Shown piece by piece: positions 57,697-64,000 of a stretch of DNA of 64,000 nt. Below the pieces are notes generated by a model, which ran no database searches, had not been told where the DNA came from, and worked only from the letters and a program-made list of their open reading frames with translations. The DNA lies in NCBI GenBank assembly GCA_022651245.1, contig JALCQM010000005.1, positions 1-64,000 on the forward strand, in the 5' to 3' direction. The DNA comes from Lactobacillus sp. (GTDB taxonomy: Bacteria; Bacillota; Bacilli; Lactobacillales; Lactobacillaceae). Both the position numbers and the translations under genes were made by a program. Within the stretch, counting starts at the first letter, position 1. Each line of letters begins with the position of its first letter.

Positions 57697-59195
57697 ATAA
57701 CTTTATCATTTTGGACCCGGCAGATACGGTCGGTGTCGCCTTGCAAGACATTCCGGCCAAGACGACCTTGGCGACCACGAGTGGCACGGTGACGCTGCCC
57801 GCCGAAATCAAGCGCGGGCATAAGTTTGCGTTACAGGCGATCGCGGCCGGCACTGATATCATCAAGTACGGCTTTGCGATCGGGCACGCGACGGCGCCAA
57901 TCGCCGCCGGGGAGTGGGTGCACACCCATAACGTGGCGACCAACCTCTCGGGTGAGCTGGCTTACACTTACCAGCCGCACGATACGACGCGGACGGTGGC
58001 GTTGGACACGCGCACGTTCATGGGGTATTCGCGCCCCAACGGCAAAGTCGGGATCCGCAACGACCTGTACATCATCCCCACAGTTGGCTGCATCAACCCG
58101 CTTTTGGACATTGTCGTCGACCAATTCAAGGCGTTACATCCGGACAATGGTAGTTTTGACAACGTGATCTTACTGAAGCATCCCTATGGTTGCTCACAAC
58201 TCGGGGATGATTTTGAGCAAACGCGCAAGATCTTAGTCGATGCGGCCTTGCAACCGAACGCTGGCGGCGTCTTGATCTACGGCCTGGGGTGCGAGAACAA
58301 CCAGATGGCTGGGATGCAAACCGAGCTGGAAAAAGTTGGCGGGCCGATCGACCATGACCGCATGAAGTTCATGGTCGCCCAAGAAGTCGATGACGATCTC
58401 GGAACGGCGCTGGACTTGCTGGAGGAACTCAACGAAGCCGCCGCAAGCGACGTGCGCACGCCGCAACCGCTGTCGGCGTTGAAGATCGGCTTGAAGTGCG
58501 GCGGTAGTGACGGGCTGTCCGGTGTGACGGCGAACCCGTTGCTTGGCCGCGTGGCGGACTTTGTGACGGCACAAGGCGGCAGCGCCGTGCTGTCGGAAGT
58601 GCCTGAAATGTTCGGGGCCGAGACGATCCTGATGTCTCGGGCTAAGGACAAAGCCACTTTTAATAAAATCGTGGATTTGATCAACAACTTCAAGGCGTAT
58701 TTTGAATCCTTCCACCAGCCGATTTACGAGAACCCCTCACCAGGCAACAAAGCGGGGGGCATCACGACGCTGGAAGACAAGTCGCTGGGCTGCACGCAAA
58801 AGGCCGGGACGAGTCAGGTGACCGACGTGTTGCAATATGGTGAAAAGCTGAAGACACCGGGCCTGAACCTCCTACAGTCACCGGGGAACGACTTGGTCTC
58901 CAGCTCGGCTGAAGCCAGCGCCGACTGCCAGATGGTCCTGTTTACCACCGGCCGCGGCACGCCGTTTGCCACCTATGTGCCAACGGTCAAAGTTGCCTCG
59001 AATTCATATATCGCCGAGAAGAAAACGCGTTGGATCGACTTCAACGCCGGTCGCTTATTGGACACAGACATGGATACCTTAGCCGATGAGTTCATCGGCT
59101 ACCTGCTACACGTCGCGAGCGGCGATGTTAAAACCAACAACGAGAAATACGGGATACACGGCATCGCAATCTTCAAAACGGGAGTCACAGAATAG
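57693..59195 (+). CDS. uxaA: Altronate dehydratase
   Basis: 500 aa. It dehydrates altronate to 2-keto-3-deoxygluconate. N-terminal SAF domain (about 1-95), then a GD/UxaA domain with YSRPNGKVGIRN, LKHPYGCSQLGDD, GLGCENNQ and LKCGGSDGLSGVTANP (metal/cluster Cys residues). Translationally coupled to uxaB. uxaC, kdgK and kdgA are not in the window. The TAG stop is shared with the start of repeat element F (TAGAGCG). Confidence 0.93.
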   Translation: MNNFIILDPADTVGVALQDIPAKTTLATTSGTVTLPAEIKRGHKFALQAIAAGTDIIKYGFAIGHATAPIAAGEWVHTHNVATNLSGELAYTYQPHDTTRTVALDTRTFMGYSRPNGKVGIRNDLYIIPTVGCINPLLDIVVDQFKALHPDNGSFDNVILLKHPYGCSQLGDDFEQTRKILVDAALQPNAGGVLIYGLGCENNQMAGMQTELEKVGGPIDHDRMKFMVAQEVDDDLGTALDLLEELNEAAASDVRTPQPLSALKIGLKCGGSDGLSGVTANPLLGRVADFVTAQGGSAVLSEVPEMFGAETILMSRAKDKATFNKIVDLINNFKAYFESFHQPIYENPSPGNKAGGITTLEDKSLGCTQKAGTSQVTDVLQYGEKLKTPGLNLLQSPGNDLVSSSAEASADCQMVLFTTGRGTPFATYVPTVKVASNSYIAEKKTRWIDFNAGRLLDTDMDTLADEFIGYLLHVASGDVKTNNEKYGIHGIAIFKTGVTE

Positions 59196-59309
59196 AGCGC
59201 GAGCCAAGGCGGGTTTAGGTGAGTGTGTAAGGCAGCGTGGCGTTAGTCGGCGACAGCCGGCTGGCGTCGCGACCGGTTGGAACGCCTCACCGTTGCCTTG
59301 GGAAGCGCG
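59194..59309 (+). repeat. Element F: structured repeat overlapping the uxaA stop
   Basis: Same family as arrays A-E. AGAGCG begins within the TAG stop codon; outer arm GCCAAGGC pairs with GCCTTGGG (near-perfect) and the second arm GGTGAG with CTCACC. The 3' end is GCGCG rather than AGCTCGAC, but the 5' end here also has GCGCG, so the outermost base pairs have changed together. A further fragment, AGAGCGTGACGC, follows near 59317. Confidence 0.85.
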
Positions 59310-59354
59310 TTTAGAATAGAGCGTGACGCATCTAAGCAGCTGATCGTCAGACAA

Positions 59355-59392
59355 AAGAAACGAGCAGGCCAGCGCTGGCTTGCTCGTTTCTT
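59355..59392. terminator. Bidirectional terminator between uxaA and the usp gene
   Basis: AAGAAACGAGCAGGCC / GGCTTGCTCGTTTCTT, one mismatch, T-rich on both sides. Confidence 0.88.
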
Positions 59393-59400
59393 AGTTAACC

Positions 59401-59901
59401 TTATTTTTGTTCTGGCTTGTCCTTCGGCTTCTTAGTCGAGGCTAAGGCGGGCTTGTTGTCCAAGTCGGTCCGAACGACCAATACGTCGCAAGGCGCGTTA
59501 CGGGTCACGTACTCGGTGACGCTCCCGATCAGCAGCCGTTCGACGGCGTTGAGGCCGGTTGCCCCGATCATGATCAGATCGATGTCGTGAGCCTTAGGCA
59601 TATCGCGAGCGATGATCGTCTTCGGCGCACCGTATTCAATGGTATAGCTGACCTTATCCAGGCCGGCGTCTTTCGCTTGTTGGATGTAGCCGTCCATCGT
59701 TTGTTTAGCGGTTTCGGTGACCTGTTCAACCATTGCAGAGTCAAAGCTCGACACATTTTGGAAAGCGCGAGTGTCGACGGTGTGCACCATGAAAAGTTCG
59801 CCATCATTACGCTTGGCAACTGCGATCGCTTTTTGGAAGGCGAGTTCGGATTCGTACGAGCCGTCGATCGCGACTAAGATGTGCTTGTATTGTTGTAACA
59901 T
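59401..59901 (-). CDS. Universal stress protein UspA family
   Basis: 166 aa. N-terminal HILVAIDGSYESELAFQKAI and C-terminal ATP-binding GATGLNAVERLLIGSVTEYVTRNAPCDVLVVR, so it is the ATP-binding Usp subtype. A Lys/Pro-rich tail (KKPKDKPEQK) is extra. ATG at 59901 after GAGGTGA. A near-match to a cre site (TGAAAGCGCTAGCC, 59946-59959) lies upstream. Together with the membrane protein and the RNA upstream it forms a usp neighbourhood. Confidence 0.9.
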   Translation of the reverse strand: MLQQYKHILVAIDGSYESELAFQKAIAVAKRNDGELFMVHTVDTRAFQNVSSFDSAMVEQVTETAKQTMDGYIQQAKDAGLDKVSYTIEYGAPKTIIARDMPKAHDIDLIMIGATGLNAVERLLIGSVTEYVTRNAPCDVLVVRTDLDNKPALASTKKPKDKPEQK

Positions 59902-59981
59902 GTCTATCACCTCTTAACTATATTTTAATGCATTGCGGGGAAAAGTGAAAGCGCTAGCCATAGGGTATTGGCCGATTTGGC

Positions 59982-60014
59982 CTAAAAAAACCGTCATCCT
60001 AACGAATGGCGGTT
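59982..60014 (-). terminator. Terminator of the 95-aa membrane protein gene
   Basis: Minus strand AACCGCCAT / ATGACGGTT followed by TTTTTT. Confidence 0.75.
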
Positions 60015-60038
60015 GTGTAAGTGGTGAGGCTGGGGTGA

Positions 60039-60326
60039 TTAGTCCTGATCGGGGGTAATGTATTTGGGTAAATTCAGCCCTAAGATCCCGACGGTTATGG
60101 CGCCGAGCACTAAAGCGGTGACGCGCAACCAGGTGAGCGCCACAAAAGCGCCGATCGCCGCGACCAGTGCCGCGATGATCAGGACGGTCGCGTAAGTTGC
60201 GAGTGTTTGCCCCAATTTTTCCGGGACGGTTTTAAGCGTCAAAAAATCGTGTTGGCGGTGAGTGTAGAGGTAACCCGCCAAGGCGACAAGCACGAAGGCG
60301 TAAACAAGCATGATAACAGTGAGCAT
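60039..60326 (-). CDS. Small membrane protein, three predicted helices
   Basis: 95 aa. Hydrophobic segments at about 3-20, 40-62 and 66-84, joined by a polar loop HRQHDFLTLKTVPEKLGQTLAT. No recognised domain. AAAGGA is at a good distance from the ATG. It lies between the probable regulatory RNA and the usp gene on the same strand. Confidence 0.65.
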   Translation of the reverse strand: MLTVIMLVYAFVLVALAGYLYTHRQHDFLTLKTVPEKLGQTLATYATVLIIAALVAAIGAFVALTWLRVTALVLGAITVGILGLNLPKYITPDQD

Positions 60327-60381
60327 AAGCGAATCCTTTCTAGTGGTGATGTATGGCTATTATACCTAACTTACAGGCAAT

Positions 60382-60613
60382 AAAAAAACCGGCTTACGCC
60401 GGCCAAAGTCCGAGGACTTCTTGTGAAAGGCTAGTAGTGCCGTTTTCTTCCCGTTCTGTTGAAACCCGCTGAATAGCTAAGTGGGTCCAAACGTCCAACA
60501 CGTTAGTCACTCAGTGAAAGAGTGCCACGGTATTGAGCTCTTATGGTCCCAAGGTCTCGAGACTGTTCGGTCAACTGAATGATGGGAAGCGCGCACACCT
60601 TAGGTACTTCCAT
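60382..60613 (-). ncRNA. Probable 6S/lacto-usp type RNA
   Basis: Minus-strand transcript of about 232 nt with its own promoter (TTGCAT 60643-60648, 17 bases, TATGCT 60620-60625) and terminator (CCGGC TTAC GCCGG in plus coordinates, 60389-60402, T run 60382-60388). The 5' and 3' parts pair to a long interrupted rod: GTGC...CTTCCC against GGGAAG...GCAC. No plausible coding. The lacto-usp motif, proposed to be the lactobacillal 6S RNA, is known to lie next to usp genes, as here. Assignment is by context and shape, not by alignment. Confidence 0.55.
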
Positions 60614-60648
60614 GGGTAAAGCATAGCATCCTGTTCCCGAAGATGCAA
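60614..60648 (-). promoter_or_regulatory. Promoter of the probable 6S/lacto-usp RNA
   Basis: Minus strand TTGCAT, 17 bases, TATGCT. The region 60650-60808 further upstream has no gene. Confidence 0.6.
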
Positions 60649-60808
60649 GTGTTAAGTCCCGCTGTGATGCAGTTGTAACCGTTATCCCAAGAGCACAAAA
60701 TAACGCTGAGGTCAAGTAAAGTGACTCATTGAGTGGTCAAGTCAATCAACGTTGTCCGTTATCTTGGTGATAAGGCGATGTTTTGCGAGTGGCACGCTGC
60801 CCGTCCAG

Positions 60809-61288
60809 TTAACTGTTTAAGGAGATCATTAGAATTAGTACCAGGCAGAGGCCGTATAGTCCGATGACGGCAATCATTGCGAGCCGTTCTTTGTTCCAAG
60901 CCCATTTGGAAGCAGAGGTACTGTCCTTCGCATTCAGATAGGTTAAGAGACTGGTGGCAAAGACAATGATATTACCTAAAAATAGCTGAATGATGGCGAG
61001 CGGTAAGAAGATGAGCGTGACATTAGTCTTGTTTTGTAAGGCAAAGGCCTCGCAAAGCCATAGAAAATAGCCGACGAGAACGTTTAGTGAAACAACGATG
61101 AGCATGACAGAGGTATATGGACTCGCTTTTAGGATAGTCTGTAAGGATTTTTCTTGGATTAAGGCGGTAAGACCGATGTAGGAAAAATAGCCTAAAGCGG
61201 TTAAGAAGAGCATTAAGTAGTTCGAGAGGTAAACACGGTTAATATTGAATGAAGTTAGACGTTTAAACTGGCGACTAATGATAGACAT
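60809..61288 (-). CDS. Unrecognised four-helix membrane protein
   Basis: 159 aa with about four hydrophobic segments (YLMLFLTALGYFSYIGL, SVMLIVVSLNVLVGYFLWL, LIFLPLAIIQLFLGNIIVF, LAMIAVIGLYGLCLVLILM). No recognised family. AAAGGG lies ten bases before ATG. It stands alone between the RNA and the RpiR gene. Confidence 0.6.
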   Translation of the reverse strand: MSIISRQFKRLTSFNINRVYLSNYLMLFLTALGYFSYIGLTALIQEKSLQTILKASPYTSVMLIVVSLNVLVGYFLWLCEAFALQNKTNVTLIFLPLAIIQLFLGNIIVFATSLLTYLNAKDSTSASKWAWNKERLAMIAVIGLYGLCLVLILMISLNS

Positions 61289-61417
61289 CAGATCACACCC
61301 TTTCTAAACTTGATTCTAACTTAGGAAGGAACCTGAGTAAAACTGACTCAAAAAAGTGGCATAAATAACAAATAATTTAAGAAACACGTTTCAATTAGCG
61401 CATTGGTATACCTACGA

Positions 61418-62170
61418 TCAATGATAGGTGTCGATATAATAACGGAATAGGGCGTCGACGACAAACTCTAAGCAAGAGAAATAGTTGTACTCGGTATCGG
61501 GAATGTTGGATATATGTAGACGTGTGCTGACATAATAGAGATTGAACGTCGCTTGAGAAGATAGACTATTTTGGGATAGGGGCGTGATTGAGATTAAAGT
61601 AACATTTTTGACGTGCAGGCGCATCAGGTGGTTATTGATTTCTTGGTTTTCACCAGAAAAGGAGATGACAATTAGTAAATCTTCAGAACCAACCGTGTCC
61701 AGCGCCCATTTAAGCTCAGTGATCGAAGGAATGGCATACATACGCTGGTCAACGGCAATGAAATTCCGTGCTAGTAACTCGCAGGCCCTTTTCTCGCCCC
61801 AATCTGTCCCATAGAGATAGATGTGTCTAGCCTCGTGAATTGCCTTAACTAGAGGTTGTAGGTCGGTTTGGGAGAGTAGTGACATGGTGTCTTTCATGTC
61901 TTTTTCTAATGCCGTGAAATAGTCGGTGCGCTCGGGTTGACTAATATCGCGCTCATGCCGAAGGAAATACTTCATTTCTGATAGCCCATTAAAATCGAGC
62001 TTCTTTGAAATACGTGTTAACGTTGCTGGAGATGTGAAGGTGAGTTCACTAAGCTCCTTTGAGGTCATGTGACTGATCGATTCACGGTTCTTTAAAAGAT
62101 AGGAGAGAATTTGAATATCATTTTTGGTGAGCAGTCCAGTTTTGCTATTGATTAAATCTTCGAACCTCAT
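61418..62170 (-). CDS. RpiR-family regulator of the phospho-glucosidase operon
   Basis: 250 aa. N-terminal RpiR HTH (MTSKELSELTFTSPATLTRISKKLDFNG) and a C-terminal SIS domain (YLYGTDWGEKRACELLAR, IVISFSGENQEI). ATG at 62170 with AGGAGG six bases before; upstream codons have no support. It diverges from the GH4-PTS operon, so it probably controls it in response to the phosphorylated disaccharide. Confidence 0.87.
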   Translation of the reverse strand: MRFEDLINSKTGLLTKNDIQILSYLLKNRESISHMTSKELSELTFTSPATLTRISKKLDFNGLSEMKYFLRHERDISQPERTDYFTALEKDMKDTMSLLSQTDLQPLVKAIHEARHIYLYGTDWGEKRACELLARNFIAVDQRMYAIPSITELKWALDTVGSEDLLIVISFSGENQEINNHLMRLHVKNVTLISITPLSQNSLSSQATFNLYYVSTRLHISNIPDTEYNYFSCLEFVVDALFRYYIDTYH

Positions 62171-62235
62171 GTTTTGCCTCCTAAAGTAAAATGAAACGTC
62201 TTTCGCGTTTTGAAACAAATTTCAACAATTGTAAT

Positions 62236-62249
62236 TGTAAACGTTTTCT
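62236..62249. promoter_or_regulatory. Catabolite-responsive element (cre)
   Basis: TGTAAACGTTTTCT fits the cre consensus TGWAARCGYTWWCW at every position. It lies upstream of the -10 TATACT (62282-62287) of the GH4 gene in the divergent spacer, so CcpA probably represses the operon on glucose. Confidence 0.85.
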
Positions 62250-62315
62250 ACAAAAAGCGCTAATTCCTGTTATTTTTAACCTATACTGGTGTCGAGCCAA
62301 GAAGGAGGCAATATT

Positions 62316-63647
62316 ATGAAGTTCAAAGATCTACATGTTGCGATTGCCGGTGGTGGGAGCACCTATACGCCAGGTATTGTGCAGGCAATTCTGCATAATA
62401 GTGATAGGTTCCCGATTACTAAAATTACACTTTATGATATTGATCAAGAACGAAACTACGATATGCAGCTGATTATCGCGTATATGTTGAAACATGATGG
62501 TTATGATAACGTTGAGCTGAATGCGACGCTTAATCCAAAAGAGGCGTTTACAGGGGTTGATTTTGTTTTTTCGCAGATTCGTGTCGGTGGTATGCAGATG
62601 CGCGAAAAGGATGAAAAGATTCCGCTGTCTCACGGCTTAGTGGGCCAAGAGACTTGTGGGGTTGGTGGCTTTTCATATGGCCTTCGTTCGATCAAAGGCC
62701 TGCTAGAGGTTGTTGGTTACGTTCAGGAGTACGCACCAGATGCCTGGATCCTAAATTACACAAACCCAGAAACCTTGATCGCAGAAGCAATTCGGCGTCA
62801 ATTTCCTAAGGCTCAGATGCTAAATGCCTGCGATATGACGATCTCTATTGAAGAGACGATGGCACGTAATTTTGGGTATGACCGGAAGAATTGGATCGCA
62901 CAATATTATGGACTTAATCACTTTGGGTGGTATACCTCGATCTATGACAAGTCATTACAACGTGATGTGATGCCAGAGTTGATTCAAAAACTGCTAAAAG
63001 CACCGATGCAGATTGCCTCTTTCAACAAGGGGGATAAGAGCTGGCAGGATGCCTGGAACAAACTCAGTATGATTCTGAAATTATTCCCTGATTATTTACC
63101 GAACAATTATCTGGAGTATTACTTCTTCCCGGATATTGTGGTCAAAGAGCAGGATCCTAACTATACTCGAGCAAACATGGTCATGGATGGGCGACTGAAG
63201 CACACCAAAGATATGGCTAATCAAATCCGTAATAAAGCAGATGGCGAAATTTTAGACTTTGATTTCGGTGAACACGGTCAATATATTGTTGATATGGCGA
63301 CCTCAATTTTGAATGATAGTCATGAACGTTTCATGTTGATTCAACCCAACATGGGTGCGATTCCTAACTTGCGTCCCGATGCTGTCGTCGAAATTCCAAC
63401 TTATGTTGGCCGTTTAGGGGGAGAACCGATTGCAATGCGGCACCCGATCAACGATTTTCATAAAGGGTTGATGGAGGCACAAAATGCTGCTGAGAAGCTG
63501 CTTGTTGATGGCTACTTTGAGCATTCGTATCAAAAAATTCTTGAAGCCTTCACCTTGAACCAAACGGTACCTTCGGCGGATAAAGCGAAAGAAGTACTTG
63601 ATGACCTTATTGTTGCCAATAAAGATTACTGGCCGGAACTCCACTAA
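62316..63647 (+). CDS. GH4 6-phospho-glucosidase, probably alpha type (MalH/GlvA-like)
   Basis: 443 aa NAD+- and Mn2+-dependent glycosidase of family GH4. Seen: N-terminal NAD loop AGGGSTYTPG, QETCGVGGFSYG, YTNPE, the Cys-Asp metal motif in ACDMTISIEE and metal His in GLNHFGWYTS. 6-phospho-alpha-glucosidases carry CDMP(I/V) while beta-types carry CN(V/I)P. The CDM seen here favours the alpha type, although Thr replaces Pro. It cleaves disaccharide 6-phosphates (maltose- or sucrose-isomer phosphates) delivered by the PTS gene downstream. ATG at 62316 after GGAGG. Confidence 0.85.
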   Translation: MKFKDLHVAIAGGGSTYTPGIVQAILHNSDRFPITKITLYDIDQERNYDMQLIIAYMLKHDGYDNVELNATLNPKEAFTGVDFVFSQIRVGGMQMREKDEKIPLSHGLVGQETCGVGGFSYGLRSIKGLLEVVGYVQEYAPDAWILNYTNPETLIAEAIRRQFPKAQMLNACDMTISIEETMARNFGYDRKNWIAQYYGLNHFGWYTSIYDKSLQRDVMPELIQKLLKAPMQIASFNKGDKSWQDAWNKLSMILKLFPDYLPNNYLEYYFFPDIVVKEQDPNYTRANMVMDGRLKHTKDMANQIRNKADGEILDFDFGEHGQYIVDMATSILNDSHERFMLIQPNMGAIPNLRPDAVVEIPTYVGRLGGEPIAMRHPINDFHKGLMEAQNAAEKLLVDGYFEHSYQKILEAFTLNQTVPSADKAKEVLDDLIVANKDYWPELH

Positions 63648-63670
63648 AAAGAGTAGCGAGGTGCGGGACA

Positions 63671-64000
63671 ATGATGGCAAAATTTCAGCGCTTTGGTGGC
63701 GCTATGTTTACGCCCGTGGTGTTCTTCGTATTTTCTGGAATCATCGTCGGATTGACTTCCGTTTTTACGAATCCGACCATCATGGGAAGCATTGCCGGTG
63801 ACGGCACTGCATGGACTAATTTTTGGAGTATTATTGACGCCGGTGGGTGGACAGTTTTCAACAACATGGAAGTTCTGTTCGTCATCGGATTACCTCTTGG
63901 GTTAGCAAATAAAGCAAAAGAACGTGCGGCATTGGAAGCATTCGTTCTGTACATGACGTTTAATAACTTTGTTAACATCATTCTACAGCACTGGGGTAAG
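63671..64000 (+). CDS. PTS alpha-glucoside EIIC(B) component, partial at window end
   Basis: The first 110 codons are visible; the gene runs off the window. It starts MMAKFQRFGGAMFTPVVFF, the typical start of glucose-superfamily EIIC domains of the MalX/GlvC type. Hydrophobic helices follow. Start ATG at 63671 (or 63674) with GAGGTG upstream, 23 bases after the GH4 gene, forming one operon. Confidence 0.82.
   Translation, partial: MMAKFQRFGGAMFTPVVFFVFSGIIVGLTSVFTNPTIMGSIAGDGTAWTNFWSIIDAGGWTVFNNMEVLFVIGLPLGLANKAKERAALEAFVLYMTFNNFVNIILQHWGK

Noticed and set aside
60503..60715. 70-codon minus-strand ORF
   Set aside because: It overlaps the promoter and body of the probable structured RNA and has no ribosome binding site or recognisable protein character.

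Overview
The window looks like a chromosomal segment of a lactic acid bacterium of the Lactobacillaceae with a fairly high GC content. The evidence is the gene order tdk-prfA-prmC-sua5-glyA-upp-atpBEFHAGDC-DUF1146-mbl-epuA-yidD-DUF2969-rodA, the sufCDSUB order, asparagine and methionine T-boxes, a Fur/PerR-like box, a cre site, strong AGGAGG ribosome binding sites and frequent TTG/GTG starts. I cannot fix the genus from sequence alone.

Layout. 1-0.9 kb: the end of an unidentified upstream transcript, then a five-copy array of structured repeats. 0.9-4.8 kb: fetAB ABC transporter, an RpiR regulator, a RpiA-like isomerase and an aldo/keto reductase. 4.8-9.6 kb: an asymmetric heterodimeric ABC exporter (one half carries a frameshift) and an OYE-family flavin oxidoreductase. 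9.8-13.1 kb: T-box controlled asnA, a fluoride riboswitch with two FluC/CrcB genes, and msrA. 13.2-20.3 kb: an unrecognised 523-aa protein, an SdpR/SdpI-type pair with a clear operator, mntH, an amino acid permease and L-lactate dehydrogenase. 20.3-39 kb: housekeeping core (murT, tdk, prfA, prmC, sua5, glyA, upp, the ATP synthase operon, mbl to rodA). 39.9-44.2 kb: a GcvH-like protein and a T-box controlled methionine ABC transporter with two tandem MetQ lipoproteins. 44.5-50.4 kb: a LysR regulator and the sufCDSUB iron-sulfur operon. 50.5-55 kb: small accessory genes, DUF1694 and DUF2785 proteins and an HTH-TPR regulator behind an AT-rich stretch. 55-59.2 kb: a LacI regulator with twin operators and uxaBA for hexuronate catabolism. 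59.4-61.3 kb: universal stress protein, small membrane proteins and a probable 6S/lacto-usp type RNA. 61.4-64 kb: an RpiR regulator with a cre site, a GH4 6-phospho-glucosidase and the start of its PTS permease.

The most unusual signal is a family of about 22 repeat elements, each about 95-120 bp, in six places (0.28-0.89, 22.4-22.8, 27.8, 32.9-33.5, 39.0-39.9 and 59.2 kb). Every element or array begins within a few bases of a stop codon and lies in the same orientation as the gene it follows. Short conserved strands (GAGCG, TTTTAG, CGTTG, AGCTCGAC) frame three nested stems whose sequences differ between copies but usually keep pairing, which is covariation expected of a selected hairpin. One array splits the ATP synthase operon between atpG and atpD. 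I know of no described family that matches, but could not search.
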